Positions 22,596-34,485 of a DNA stretch of 64,000 nt are shown piece after piece (positions within the stretch are counted from its first letter, which is position 1; the number at the start of each line of letters is the position of its first letter). Source of the stretch: Prosopocoilus inquinatus (Eukaryota > Arthropoda > Insecta > Coleoptera > Lucanidae); NCBI GenBank assembly GCA_036172665.1, contig CM069873.1:48268001-48332000 (forward strand), read 5' to 3'. The position numbers and the translations under genes are program-made. The notes beneath the pieces were generated by a model. The model was not told the origin of the DNA. It saw only the letters and a program-made list of their open reading frames with translations, and ran no database searches.

Positions 22596-22777
22596 TGTAA
22601 TGGCGATTGAATGGACTGTATTTTAATTTTTGTAGAAAGAAAGAATTTTTACTGTGACATGTTCTAAAGAGCTTTTTTTATTATTTTTTTTTTAATTCAT
22701 GGCATTCTTAAATACATATGCATAATTATACATAATACGTATGCATTCATACAAAGCACTCTATTTACATCGTAACA
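22596..22777 (-). repeat. 3' LTR of BEL/Pao element
   Basis: 182 bp, starts TGTAATGGCGATTGAATGG on the plus strand and ends CGTAACA. It is flanked outside by GATAT. Near-identical to 26234-26415, the visible difference being length and composition of a T run. Confidence 0.9.
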
Positions 22778-22844
22778 TGCTCCCCGGGTTGAAGGACAAA
22801 AGTCTTTAAAACAATTAATTAATACATTCGAAAAATTTTAGTCT

Positions 22845-23871
22845 TTAAGTTGGCACTGGTAACGGACACAAATTCGTTATAGTTCTTTTGTAAACGCCAC
22901 TTGGAGTTTTTACACTTACAACTCGAACTTTGCCGTCAGTTCCAGGAAACACTTCAACAATTCTTCCTAAAAGCCATCGTGCGGGAGGTAAATTTTCATT
23001 TTTTAAAATAACCATGGTTCCTACTGTACAACAATTTTTGCCTTGCTGCCATTTCTTTCTTTGTTGTAGATTACAAAGATAATCTCTACTCCATCTTTTC
23101 CAAAACTCTGACACATTTGTTGCATTAATTGATATCGGGATAATTTATTTATTGGTAAATGCAATAAACTTGGATCTGGAAGCATTATCATTACTTTACA
23201 AATTAAAAAATGTGACGGAGTCAGAGGTGTTAAATCAGTTGGATCTGATGACATGGCATGAAGGGGTCTTGAATTCAAGATTGATTCCACTTGAGTTAAC
23301 ACAGTTGAAAATTCTTCGTACGTCAAAATCGTTTCTCCAATTACTTTGGTGAGATGGAGTTTTACAATTTTTATATTTGACTCCCACAAACCCCCAAAAT
23401 GTGGAGATTTTGGTGGAATAAAATTCCATTTTACATTATATTGTGAGCAAAAATTAACAATAGAATCATTCGATTTTTTTAGAAATTGATTTAATTCTTT
23501 TAGTTGATTTGCAGCACCAACAAAATTTGTACCATTATCAGACCATAGTTCATTTGGGAAACCTCGTCTTGCTGAAAATCTACGTAAACATGAAATAAAA
23601 CATTCAGTTGTCAAATCAGATACTAATTCAACGTGAATTGCTTTTACAGCAAAACATATAAATAAACAAATGTAAGCTTTTGAAGTTTTATAACCACGAC
23701 CTTTACGATCCTTAATAATATAAGGACCAGCATAATCAATACCGGTAACTGAAAAAGGATGTAAAGGCGTTACTCTACTTTCAGGAAGATTACCCATTAT
23801 ATTATTTAAAAATACAGGCTTAGCCTTAAGACATATTAAGCAATTTCTGGTTATGTCTTTTTATTGCTAGA
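22845..23871 (-). pseudogene. BEL/Pao integrase, N-terminally truncated and frameshifted
   Basis: The frame opens within the zinc-binding region (NCLICLKAKP; the His pair is lost). It continues MGNLPESRVTPLHPFSVTGI and DYAGPY with the catalytic core: Asp in the TGIDYAGP block, Asp in LWSDNGTNFVGA, Glu in GGLWESNIKIVK. Near 23115 the frame shifts; the rest (SEFWKRWSRDYLCNLQQRKK, VGTMVILKNENLPPARWLLG) is the C-terminal DUF5641-type module typical of BEL/Pao, ending at 22845. The enzyme would insert element cDNA into host DNA; as it stands it needs a frame change to be made whole. Confidence 0.88.
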
Positions 23872-25877
23872 TTTTTTGAGTCACCTAACTTATTTTCATT
23901 ATATTTAAGCGGTAATCTTACAATGAAACGACCATCATCATTTCTTGTATAATTATTTATAAATATTTTTTCACATTCTTCATCATCATTAGACATAAAT
24001 TTAACAGAAGGACAATCCTCAATTGTCCAAAATTTATTTATTACGTCATGTAAAATTTGATTTTCATTTATGCTGAATAAACAATTGGAATTCGTATTGA
24101 ATGAATTAATCTGACCAGCTGTAATATAACCAAAACTAGTGTTTTGTAATATGGGCATATTTTTTCCCAAGAAAATTTTACCTGATCTGATTAAATTCCA
24201 AAAATGACTACCACCAATCAATAAATCAATTTCCTTTGATGTATTAAAATTAGGATCAGCTAATTTAACATTAGCTGGAATATTCCAACCAGAAATATCA
24301 ATGGTTCTAGATGGTAAATGATTTGTAATTTGTTCTAAAATTAAACAAGGAAGATTAAAATTGAAATTATTGTACATTGATTTCACACGAACATTACATT
24401 TTTTATTTATTTTGGAAGAACTTTGATTAATTCCAGTAATGTTCATGTTTATATTCTTTTGTGGTAACTTTAACTTGTTTATTAATCTTTTTGAAATAAA
24501 ATTTGATTGTGAAGCACTGTCTAATATTGCATTACAAATATTAGCATTTCCATTAGCATCATAAATCAACACCTGTGCTGTTGATAAAAGTACATAAGAA
24601 TTCAAATGACTATTTGTCAAAGCCATATCATTTTTATTAAAATTCTCCTCTGAAGGATGTAATAATGTATTATGATTTTGGTTGCAAATTTTACATGACT
24701 TTGATTTACAATCTTTAGTTTTATGACCTACACATAAACACTTTTCACATAATTTATTTTCTTTTACTTTTTCTAATTTCTGGTCGAACGACAATTTGGA
24801 AAAATCAAAACATTTATAAATTTTATGATTAGGTTTCTTACAATAATTGCAAGAAATTTTTCCTTTTGGAAGATTTTGAGACAAATAACTTTTTGAAATT
24901 CGAATATTTTCTTTATCATTATTCTTAGAAATCTTATTGTCCCTTTCTAATGACTCTAAAAGGTCAGCATGTTGTCTCAAAAAATCTTGCATATCCTTTA
25001 AGGATGGCGATTCATCTTTAAAGTTTTTAAATTTTTCCCATTCTATAGATGAATTTTTCTCAATTTTAGAAGAAATTAGAAATATTAATAAAGAGTCCCA
25101 TTTGTCGGTAGGTTGTCCCAAAGAATATAATGCACGCAAATGCTTTAAAATATTATCATTTAAATGACGTAATGCATGAGCATTCTCAAATTTAATAATG
25201 GGTAAATGAAATAGTGCTTTTATATGATTATGTACCAATATTCTTGGATTATTATAACGATTGCACAATAAATCCCAAGCTATTTTATAATGAGAAGCAG
25301 TGAATTCTAATGATTTCATTATTTCAAGTGGTTCACCTTCTAAGGTTGCCTTTAAATAATGAAATTTTTGAATTTCATTGATATAATCATTTACATGAAT
25401 AAGACTTTCAAAGGTATCTTTAAAATATAACCATTCATCATATTTACCATTAAATTTTGGCAAATTAATTATGGGCAATCTAATGTTATTTTTAATATTC
25501 TGATTTGACACAGAAGACTTTGACATTTCTGAAATATTTTCATGATGATTTGAAACTGTTTCATTACTTTTCAAAATTCTTTTTGCCATTGCAAAATATT
25601 TATTGTATTTATTTACAAATTCATCTCTCTCATTATACTGAATTTCAAGTACGTCATCATCACAACTTTGTTCAATATTTAACTGAACAGTTTCAAACTC
25701 ATCTAAAATTTGTGGCAAATTTTGTAATCTTATATCCATTTCTATTGCTTTTTGCTCATCAATATCATTAGAATCATTAAATTCATTAAATATGGGAGTT
25801 ACAAAAGTTACAAAATTAGTTAATTTACGTTTAACAGCTCCTCTGTTCCTCACCAAAGTATTGTATTCTTGCGCCAT
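23826..25877 (-). CDS. BEL/Pao gag-protease
   Basis: 683 residues from the ATG at 25877. N-terminal helical region, then a DUF1759-type gag domain (about residues 135-280: LPKFNGKYDEWLYFKDTFES, LKATLEGEP). Three Cys-rich nucleic-acid-binding motifs follow near residues 345-410 (CNYCKKPNHKIYKC, CEKCLCVGHKTKDC, CKICNQNHNTLLH), and then a DUF1758-type aspartic protease. The protease catalytic motif reads DSAS, where DSGS is usual, so activity is doubtful. The frame ends within the segment that normally leads into reverse transcriptase (GRFIVRLPLKYNENKLGDS), at the deletion junction. It packages element RNA in the family's life cycle. Confidence 0.88.
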   Translation of the reverse strand: MAQEYNTLVRNRGAVKRKLTNFVTFVTPIFNEFNDSNDIDEQKAIEMDIRLQNLPQILDEFETVQLNIEQSCDDDVLEIQYNERDEFVNKYNKYFAMAKRILKSNETVSNHHENISEMSKSSVSNQNIKNNIRLPIINLPKFNGKYDEWLYFKDTFESLIHVNDYINEIQKFHYLKATLEGEPLEIMKSLEFTASHYKIAWDLLCNRYNNPRILVHNHIKALFHLPIIKFENAHALRHLNDNILKHLRALYSLGQPTDKWDSLLIFLISSKIEKNSSIEWEKFKNFKDESPSLKDMQDFLRQHADLLESLERDNKISKNNDKENIRISKSYLSQNLPKGKISCNYCKKPNHKIYKCFDFSKLSFDQKLEKVKENKLCEKCLCVGHKTKDCKSKSCKICNQNHNTLLHPSEENFNKNDMALTNSHLNSYVLLSTAQVLIYDANGNANICNAILDSASQSNFISKRLINKLKLPQKNINMNITGINQSSSKINKKCNVRVKSMYNNFNFNLPCLILEQITNHLPSRTIDISGWNIPANVKLADPNFNTSKEIDLLIGGSHFWNLIRSGKIFLGKNMPILQNTSFGYITAGQINSFNTNSNCLFSINENQILHDVINKFWTIEDCPSVKFMSNDDEECEKIFINNYTRNDDGRFIVRLPLKYNENKLGDSKNLAIKRHNQKLLNMS

Positions 25878-26233
25878 GCTTGAAACGTAGGTTCTTCTTC
25901 TCTTCTTAACAGCTAAGGACCTTCATTATTCATCAGGCTATCGTTCAGTCTTCATGAAAACATCGTAACGAATATCAGCGTCACACCGACGATATGCTAA
26001 GATGTCGTGGACTGTTCTCTTCAGAACGTATATATATAATATTTAATAATCAACAATTCAGAAGATCCTCGCTTCTTTGAATTTTGAACAGCAGTAGGAG
26101 GCAGCAATCAACTCTACGGTAGCAATACAATAGAAATTTCATCATGTTTCATTTACCACTCATCAAGAAATTATTCCATAGTTATCATTTATGCGGACCG
26201 ATGTTACCAAATTATCCGGCTCGTTTGGACCAA

Positions 26234-26415
26234 TGTAATGGCGATTGAATGGACTGTATTTTATTTTTTGTAGAAAGAAAGAATTTTTACTGTGACATGT
26301 TCTAAAGAGCTTTTTTTATTTTATTTTTTTAAATTCATGGCATTCTTAAATACATATGCATAATTATACATAATACGTATGCATTCATACAAAGCACTCT
26401 ATTTACATCGTAACA
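26234..26415 (-). repeat. 5' LTR of BEL/Pao element
   Basis: 182 bp with TG...CA ends, flanked outside by the GATAT duplication at 26416-26420 and inside by the presumed primer-binding site. In element sense it would carry the promoter; no clear TATA/initiator pair was recognised. Confidence 0.9.
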
Positions 26416-27028
26416 GATATTATGGATATAGATATGTGTAGTCGTGAATATCCATAAGACATCTAATGTATATTCACTGCGGACTGGATATGATAAAGAT
26501 TTTATGGACATCTGTATGTCCAGGCGTGTATATCTAAAAGATATCTAATGTACATTCATCGTGGTTTGGACATGATATGGATGTACATGATATGAATGTA
26601 CGTCTAATGTACATACAATGGACGTTTTGTGCTGTGTGGGTTTACAATGTACATAAAGAATCTGTCTCTAATTTCATAATGGAAATTGATCAAGCTTCTT
26701 CATCTAGTATAAATCTTATGCTGGAGCATGAGGAAATGGTAACAGAAAGTGGAAGACCTTCCACCAATGTTGTAGAAATGGATTTAGACACAGAAATTCC
26801 TGAATTAATAGTCACCAATAAGGTAACAGTAGGAGAAGGTATGGTTTTTTTTAAGAGTACGGCAAAGTGTCATTGATTGGATCTCTCTAATTCACAGTTT
26901 ACAAAAAAATTCAGTAAAAAGATAAATAAATTCGACATGTCTCAAAAAAGATGACAAGTAAACTTTAATTTAGTTCTTATTTTCTTAAAGGTCGTTTATT
27001 AAAATCACAAATTATGTGAATTGCTATA

Positions 27029-27415
27029 CAGGGTGATTGCGAAGTAAGTGCACAAACTTAAACCTGTCGTGTACCACCGTAAATGAGAAAGATTGAACTC
27101 ATATGACCTTAACCAAAGTTTTACACTTTTCGAGAAAATCGAAAGATAAGAAATAAGCATACGCCTATGCGTTTGAGATTAGTCAGGAAACATTTGGCAC
27201 AAAAAAAATTTTGTCAGGTCAGGAAACATTGGCACAAACATTTTTTTTGTGCCAATGTTTCCAGACCTATCTCAAAAGCATAGGCGTACGCTTATTTCTT
27301 ATCTTTCGATTTTCTCGAAATGCGTAAGACTTTTGTTAAGGACAAGTTCAAACTTTCTCATTTATGGTGGTACATTACAGGTTTAAATTTGTGTACTTAC
27401 TTCGCAATCAGCCTG
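27029..27415. repeat. Tc1/mariner-type fold-back MITE
   Basis: The ends are CAGGGTGATTGCGAAGTAAG and the complement of CTTACTTCGCAATCAGCCTG, with TA on each side. The arms extend about 180 bp each and pair almost throughout, around a short loop of mirrored GGAAACATTGGCACAAA. It lies in the intron between the P-type exons ending 26838 and starting 27501. Confidence 0.82.
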
Positions 27416-27627
27416 TATTTGTCACACATTGAACAAAGCCAAAGAAAAAAAAACTGTGAATAAAGGCTTCTTTTATATTAATTGCAACTGTTGTTGTAGG
27501 CAGAAATGTCAACTCCTAATCACTCAGTAAATTTTGGGAGATGCAAAGGTAATTCTATTAAAATACCATATAGCATAAATAATATTCTATCAAATTAAAT
27601 TCACTAATATAACTTACGTAACATATA

Positions 27628-28165
27628 CAGGATGGGCCATTAGTATCGATTTCTTCAACAGCGCCTGAACTGTTAATTATAAAACAAAACGTCCTCTACA
27701 AAAGTTATCGCCTGTAATGAGCTCTATTACAGAACATTATTTTCACATATGCAGGATGTTCCATAAGTGAGTTATCCACCAAACTTATGCTTTTTTAAAA
27801 CGGAATGTATTAATTTTTATTTTACATTTCGATAGATCTCTTAAAAATAAGCATTTTTTTTTATTAAGCAACTATAGCCCTAAATCTAAGCATTGGCAGT
27901 CTACAGCTATTCAATGTACGTTTGCACAGAAAGAATTAAAACTTAAAAATTTACATTTCTCAAAAAATTTAAAGCTCTTCAATTCCATTGAATAGCTGTA
28001 GATTGCGAATACTTCGATTTAGGGCTATAGTTGCTGAATTGAAAATGCTTATTTTTAAGAGATCTATCGAAATGTGCAATAAAAATTAGTACATTCCGTT
28101 TAAAAAAGCATAAGTTTGGTGGATAACTCACTTATGGAACATATCGATTTCAATGGCGCACCCTG
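27628..28165. repeat. Fold-back MITE, 538 bp
   Basis: The ends are CAGGATGGGCCATTAGTATC and the complement of GATTTCAATGGCGCACCCTG, with TA duplicated outside. Long arms pair through 'CATAAGTGAGTTATCC' and 'AAATAAGCAT' blocks around the TTCAATGTACGTTTGC loop. It lies in the P-type intron 27549-28236. A truncated relative is at 1882-2330. Confidence 0.78.
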
Positions 28166-30505
28166 TATTATCAGTAACTAAATTTGAAGTCATCTGTATA
28201 TGAGATTTATTACTAAATGTTAATTATGCATTTCAGATCTATCAAAACGAAGCAATGTTCTTCGTTCTTTAGGAGTGATAACAAATAATCAATTAACCCC
28301 AAGAGCAAGAAAGCTTTACCGAATAGTAGGTGACTTGAGGAAAACAGCAAAACGTTTATTTGTAGAACGAGCAAACCTCAAGACACGTCTTAAAAAAGCA
28401 GAGGAAGTTTTAACTTCATCAACGTATTTAAGTTTGAGACTTAATCCTACATCATACAATTTTGTGCACATGCATTAAGGTTTACAAAAAAGAAATCCTA
28501 AAGGTAGAAGATTTTCTGTTGATAAACTCCTTGCATTGACCTTAATGAAAAACAGTCCAAAGGGCTATCGATTACTCTGTAATTATTTTGCTCTACCATG
28601 TATAAAAACGTTAAATAATTTGTTGAAGAAAATTCCTTTACAGAATGGTATTAACAGTGTTATGATGAATAGCTTGAAAATACAAGTAGAAAAACTGAAA
28701 CTAGAAGACAGATATTGTACAATAATATTTGATGAAGTTGCACTGGAACCTTCATTATTCTATAGTAGAAGCAAAGATATTATTATTGGCTTTCAAGATA
28801 ATGGATTTAGTGACAGAGCACCTATACTTGCAGATAAAGCTATGGTATTCATGGCAAGAGGTATACATAAAAAGTGGAAACAGCCTTTATGCTACTTTTT
28901 TAATGATGGAGGTATGAAAGCTGATTACATTTCAAAATACGTCAGACTTGTCATTCAAGAAGCAAGATCAGTAGGATTAAAAGTTATAGGAATCGTCTGT
29001 GATCAAAGTAGTGCAAACATGAAAGCAATTAATATGTTCTATGAAGAAACGAAACAATACTGCATTTCAAATAGCATGGAAAGTACATATTTTGGGGTTT
29101 CTTGTGGATGGAGAAGAAGCGGTGCCCTTTTTTGATCCACCACATTTATTAAAGGGAATCAGAAATAACTTATTTGCAAACAATTGTCGTTTTACTTGGC
29201 GAAATAATAAAACTGAAATTGCCTCATGGGAAGATATAAAGAGATTATATGAATTGGAAGAGGACAAGGAAGAATATAGAATGTGTAACAAACTAACAGA
29301 CGTTCATATAAAGGACTTAAAGAAAATGAAAGTCAGTGTTGCGGCTCAAGTTCTTAGTCAAGGTGTTGCAGCTGTAATGCGTGGATTAGCACGATTAGGT
29401 GGTTACATTTCTATACACAATTATACTTCTTTCGAAAGGGAAATCAGAAATTATTTTTATTTTGCAGGTTTTCAGCACATGCCTACTCGCGCTGCTGAAA
29501 CAGCCGAATTTTTATTATTTATGGACCAAACGTTTGATAGTGTCAATGGTGCAATTTTATGAGATAAAAGTGGTAAGAAGCTCCTGTGTGCTGTTAGTGA
29601 AAACAGTAAGCATGAACAGTTCTGGCAAGGTGCAATAAATTTGCAATTTTTTTAATGAAGAGAAAGGAGAAATAAAGTTGTGCCTCCTTCGGTAAGAAAC
29701 TAGTACCATACATTAAAAGCATTTGTATACATATGGAGAAAATTGAGAAATGAGGGTTTTAAATATTTATGCCCACGTAACATAAATCAAGATCCCGTGG
29801 AAAACTTTTTCGGTCGTCATGGGGCCCGCAATGTTTACCCTACGTGTTATTCGTTCATTGCATCCTTCAAATCGATTATTGTAGGTAATGTTGCCTCAAT
29901 TAGCTGTAATGCAAACTGTGAAGATGACACTGCACAAATACTGCGTCCTTTAAAAGAATTTTTATGTGAAGAACGTGAAATTGTCCAAGGACTCAATACT
30001 CTTGGGAGATATAACTGAAGAAATTATTATACCTGATAATTTAAATTATTCTTTAATAAAAACTAGTACACTGAGCTACATAGCTGGTTACATAGCAAGA
30101 AAAATTTTTAAAAAGGTTAAATGCTGTAATACATGTAAGTTTGATTTAATTGGCAATATCAACAAGCTCAATGAGGAGGATGGTTTTATTATCAAAAATA
30201 GAAGTTTTCGCCCAAATTCCTTGCTGTCTCCTTCAACAACATTTAATAAATTATTTAAAAAATGCATATATATTTTAGATAATACTCTACCGCGTATTTG
30301 TTGCAAAAGTAATGTTGCCAGCACATTAAAATTTATATTATTGGCAAATATAAAAAATGAAATGTTAAGTTGTAAGGAACACGATGTCTTAGATTTAGTT
30401 ATTACTTCTACAGTAGAATTTCATTTATACACGTGGTGCAAGAATATTAATAAAATTTTGAAGGGTAAAATTCAATATAATAGTAATGACCTATTAAGTT
30501 ATTAG

Positions 30506-31644
30506 CACACCAAAAATTTTTGAAGCACGGGAAATATTCGCAGAAAATTCGTCACACTTAAATTTAACATTAATTAATATTATAAATTTCTTCACTAGTT
30601 TTACTTTTTATATGTTAGCAATGGTACAAGAGTATCATACAAGCCAACTGCCAACTGTGATAACGTAGTGAACGAACGGATTATTTTTTTTTAAATAAGA
30701 ATTGTTCGTTGTAAAATTGGTATTTTTCATTTTATTTGAATGAATTATTGGTATGTTACTTTGATCCCAAAGTACATATTGTTAAATTTTGCACTGCATA
30801 TTAATATAAGTACACTTTTTATGGTAAGGTTTGATTGTGAAATATGTTATAGTTATTAATTTTCTTATATTTTGTAATCTGTAGTTCATAATGTGAGATT
30901 GTGTATATTTCACAAATTTCAGATTTTGGTAGGCCGTGAAAAAAATATGTAAAAGCTACAACACATGATCATTAATTTATCACAAATGTTGAATTAGTAA
31001 TTTATTAAACTTCACATTCAAGATGTCAATGTGACAACATATTAACTAAGACAAGAAATTAATGAAATTATGTTTCATGGTCACACAAAAATTGAAACTA
31101 TATGACTTTATGTTTAATATGTATATCTAAATAAGTCAAATTTTCATACGAATATAAATACATATTATAAAATGTTTATTTGCAATAAATTATATCTGAT
31201 ATATACATATTTTTATTTTATTACTGTAATCGGAAATGTCAAGTATTTTAATAGAATTATTAGTGTTGTACATAACAGTGGTCCTATTAAAATAGTATTT
31301 TCTTTTTCCTAAAATTGAGTTAAAATTATATTTAAATAATAAAAATAAAATCCATAATCAACTTTAAAACTTTTACTTAAACTTCATTTTAAAGTGCGAT
31401 TATGAAAAAGGCCGTAATACTTGAAATAATGAAAGAAATCTGTATTGAAAACTAAAATAGTACGTGACTAGAGACACGAGATGGGGCTGTTCTCGTGCAA
31501 AAAGAATATATTTTATCTTTCCCATCTATATCTTTCTTTATTTATGAATTTATCATAATTATTAAATTTAAAACCAGGGATTTGTTCCGAACGTATAACC
31601 TTATCGTTCATTTCAAACACTTGCCAATTTTGTTACAAAATTTT
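30506..31644. other. Non-coding AT-rich stretch after P-type relic
   Basis: Very AT-rich, with no gene, no clear P-element terminal repeat and no other repeat that I could match. Confidence 0.5.
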
Positions 31645-32115
31645 TAACTAGGACAATGTTCAGGAGAGGGAGCCAATTCCCATGTACATTTTTTGTCCAC
31701 GTAATATGACGTAATAGTACTTAGTAACGTATTTATCTGTTGCGATGGCGCCACTATTCTACGCTCGCTTTTTACGCGCCTTTTTAATTTAAATAATTCT
31801 TTAGGTTTTCTTCTCCATACATTCATTTAAGTAATACGTTATATTCTGCAAAGACTCCAATATGCTGTAATATACATTACAAGTCTTTACAGAATATAAC
31901 GTATTACCTAAATGAATGTATGGAGAAGAAAACCTAAAGATACGGAAAATCATGCTTAAATTATGATATTTACTAGATTTTACGCTAATAAAACAAACCA
32001 CATATTATTCTCAAATTACTATATTTAACTGCAAGTAATAACACATTATTTGTACATTGTTATGGAAATGCTTGCAAAATTGCAATTCAATACATTCTTT
32101 ATCCGTACACATTAT
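31645..32115. repeat. Inverted copy of 4650-5115, including the fold-back
   Basis: On the minus strand this stretch matches 4650-5115 nearly base for base, through 'GATAATGTGTACGGATAAAG', the fold-back and 'GTGGACAAAAAATTTACATG'-like sequence. Similarity ends near 31655 and at the start of the TIR element at 32123. So a part of the 3741-5650 element, or a smaller element inside it, has been dispersed. Confidence 0.75.
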
Positions 32116-33147
32116 CTTTGACCACAGACAACAACTAAAGCAGACGTTCCACCTATATGCACTTTTATGCACCCCATCAAATCGAAAATTGTCTACAACT
32201 AAACTAGGTGTCACTGGCGTCAGTTGTAGATACAGTAAGTCTGTAAAGTAGTCAACAGGTCTTTTATTCTTCTGGTCTACACAACCCACCATTACAGTTC
32301 AATTTCCGCCAAGCAATGACGACTTGTTCCGAATAGGCACGATCACTGTATTTTTGTAGTATTTGTAAACATTACATTTCACACATTTCGACATTCGCAA
32401 CCTGAGAACGAGAATCATAAGATTGTAAATAATTTTATCAAATTTTGTATAATCATATTTAATGCATACGCTGAAGGAAATTTAAATTGAGTTGCAATTA
32501 CATAGAAGTTAGAACTTAAAAATATACGTCTACATAATCTACATGTGAGAGGTGTGACATAAACAATGATCTCGTATGGGGTGGATGGGATGTAGAGTGA
32601 GAGGTATCGCGACGAACATCAGAGAGAGAGAAAACTAACCTCGATCAGCCGAGTCGGGGCAAAACGTGAAAACATTCGTTGTCTGCGCATTCAGTTAGCC
32701 AGTTTTTTGGATTTTGTGGGGTCGTTTTCTCGATTTTAAGTTATATAAAGTGACTTATCAAGTTTTTGTTTATTATTCAACATTCATTGATTTAGCTTCT
32801 AGTTTTTACGGGATATTTTAAATTGATTTTGAATGTCATTTTATTAGATTTTTAGTTTTATGTGAGTGATTATTTTACTCTAAAAAGATAAGCAGATTTC
32901 TTAATTATTTTTTATTATAATATTTCAATAATGGCGTTAATAAAATGGAGAATACCTACTTGTTTCGTTGATGTTTGCATAAATATGCGACAAAAAGATG
33001 TAAATATATCCATCCACAGAGAGGGTAGGCACATTTTAAAATTTCTTAAAATATTGAATATATTTCGTGTTACACGTATGTGCAAATTGTAAAAATAGAT
33101 AGTCTAATTTAAAATTTGAATATGAACTATAAATTACGAAGTTCATT

Positions 33148-33290
33148 AAGGCCGAGTTAAATGAGTGGTCAAATTGCACAGAATGGTCAAGTCAACGGTC
33201 CGACTAAACCCTCTGACCAATCAGCAATTGAAAAAAGTGATCACGTGATTTGGTCTGACCACTTCGACCGTTCACTTACCGCAGCCTTCA
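33148..33290. repeat. MITE-like repeat within the TIR element
   Basis: Imperfect inverted ends: AAGGCCGAGTTAAATGAGTG, and the complement of the right end reads AAGGCTGCGGTAAGTGAACG. Between them are a CCAATCAGCAATTG block and a TGATCACGTGAT palindrome. The same repeat is in copy 1 (about 14672-14815), and a diverged relative lies near 37862-38035. Confidence 0.5.
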
Positions 33291-33516
33291 TTTTGACAAT
33301 TCGCTACCGCTTACTCGCCATGGCAACGGTGTTTGCAAACGCATTAAGCTTAGTTCAGATGCATTCCGAATCATAGATAAAAGGTATATTAGATATCAAA
33401 GCCAACGTTGTATATGTGGAGCAACAAAATGCGCGCCTCGCGCGGCCTGGGGGGAATTAGAATAAAAAAGGCGCGTAATTTCAAAATATTTCTGCGTTAT
33501 CGGTTTAAGTATTCAA

Positions 33517-33800
33517 CAGATAAAACAGCGACATCCTACATTTTTTGACCTGATATTGCAGTAGGATAGACAAACTAAAGCGGATTTGCTCCTAATAAGT
33601 CCCCCATGCAAGGCGGCCATGCTTGCTGTCAAAGCATAATGAAAGTTTTAAAAAAATTTGTTGCAAATCGTTTTTGATTGCAGTGAAAACTTCCAGCAGC
33701 CTCTGTACTGCTGTTTCAGCCCTGTTTGGGGTTTCATCAGCAGAGACGTAGTTCGACATCGTCACTGCAAACCAAACCCTTTAAGGCTATTTCCCTGGGC
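33517..33800 (-). repeat. Hammerhead-carrying repeat, copy inside TIR element copy 2
   Basis: Orthologous within the duplicated element to 14130-14456. The hammerhead is at 33692-33756 (minus): core CTGATGA and GAAA are intact, and stem I next to the core pairs perfectly (CTCTG/CAGAG). Stem II has one mismatch and stem III (ACA/AGT) is weakened. Confidence 0.78.
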
Positions 33801-33936
33801 TATTCCAGAAGAATAAACGGACAATTTGTGATTTTCTTTCTATAAATTACGACCACGTTTGCTCAGATCGTTTTTCGCTCCGGCGCTTAATAAGGCCGCG
33901 CGGCCATGATAGCCGAAAAAGTGCACTCTTCGCTTA

Positions 33937-34485
33937 AGCCGGCAATACATGTTCAAATAATTTCACGTAAAAATTCATGTAAACACGTGTGTATAAATTC
34001 ATGAATTGTAATTCGCAATACACGTTTCAATTATATTAATAAAAAATGTTCCGCTATATAGTAATTTAGAATGTTAATGTTGATGAAAATGGTAACTCAT
34101 TAATGCTTCTAACTTCAAGTTATTTTCTTTGAATAGCTGGGAATGTTGGATTATGTTATCAAGGGTATCATCCAAACGGAGAGCACTTGGTTATCAATGA
34201 TTAAACTATCTTGAAGCTAAAATTATTTATAAACATATACCCACAAGAACTAGCTGAAGTCGTTCTTCATTCATCTGAGTCAACAGCCAACAGCAACAAT
34301 CAAAGCCACTAGAATTTACTAAAATTTCACGTCAAAAACCTTGAAAAATAGAACTTGCTCTATGTTGTCAATTTTACACTTATAAATTCATGTAATTCTT
34401 TTTTCTCGCTATACACGTTGAAAAATAGGTTTTGTCATAAATTACATGTAAATTTCATGCAATTTATGATCATGTATTGCCGGCT
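33937..34485. mobile_element. MITE present in copy 2 and absent from copy 1 (Harbinger-like)
   Basis: The ends are AGCCGGCAATACATG and its exact complement. The target TTA is duplicated at 33934-33936 and 34486-34488. Copy 1 of the host element has a single TTA at the corresponding site (about 14031-14036) and uninterrupted sequence, which proves the boundaries. A 3-bp TTA duplication fits PIF/Harbinger. It is 549 bp and non-coding. Confidence 0.85.

Larger units (their letters stand above)
22596..26415 (-). mobile_element. BEL/Pao LTR retrotransposon lacking reverse transcriptase and RNase H
   Basis: Two 182-bp LTRs (22596-22777 and 26234-26415) begin TG and end CA and are nearly identical. 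The 5-bp target duplication GATAT is at 22591-22595 and 26416-26420. The coding region (minus strand) holds gag-protease (25877-23826) and integrase (about 23871-22845), but reverse transcriptase and RNase H are missing: the pre-RT segment runs straight into the integrase Cys-x2-Cys within about 30 bp. Directly inside the 5' LTR, in element sense, TTGGTCCAAACGAGCC is a possible primer-binding site. It sits in the 5' subterminal region of EnSpm-like element 2. The intact LTR pair and duplication imply that it moved as this deleted form, or was deleted after insertion. Confidence 0.9.
17283..26640 (-). mobile_element. 9.36 kb EnSpm/CACTA-like DNA transposon (element 2), with nested insertions
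   Basis: The termini are a perfect 14-bp inverted repeat (CCCACACAGCACAA). The dinucleotide TT is duplicated at 17281-17282 and 26641-26642, and the P-type reading frame continues across the site once the element and one TT are removed. Both ends have arrays of subterminal repeats (17283-17700; about 22440-22590 with 26421-26640). It encodes the transposase at 19503-21683 and a second gene whose first exon is 19152-19344, both on the minus strand. A BEL/Pao element (22596-26415) sits in the 5' subterminal region and a hammerhead retroelement (18787-19062) near the second gene. Confidence 0.88.
16771..30505 (+). pseudogene. P-element-type transposase (THAP, coiled coil, RNase H-like), fragmented and full of insertions
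   Basis: Coding pieces in order: a THAP exon at 16771-16785 plus 17063-17150 (WLKKVQNRELFLMKAEEVRK, then NYRVCDI), an exon starting about 17243 (FTEQQL) that resumes at 26643 and ends 26838, a short exon at 27501-27548, then 28237 onward. The last part carries a basic coiled-coil segment (RARKLYRIVGDLRKTAKRLF), FDEVALEPSLFYSRSKDIII, FFDPPHLLKGIRNNLF, NQDPVENFFGRHG and SYIAGYIARKI, all signature blocks of P transposases (THAP9 family). Frameshifts lie near 28460, 29090 and 30000, with several stops between 29562 and 29740. Insertions: a hammerhead retroelement (16786-17048), an EnSpm-like element (17283-26640), and two MITEs in introns. The first THAP exon and the P termini were not found. Confidence 0.88.

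Noticed and set aside
30506..31644. P-element 3' terminal repeat
   Set aside because: No inverted partner of any stretch was found upstream of 16771, so the ends of the P element cannot be called.
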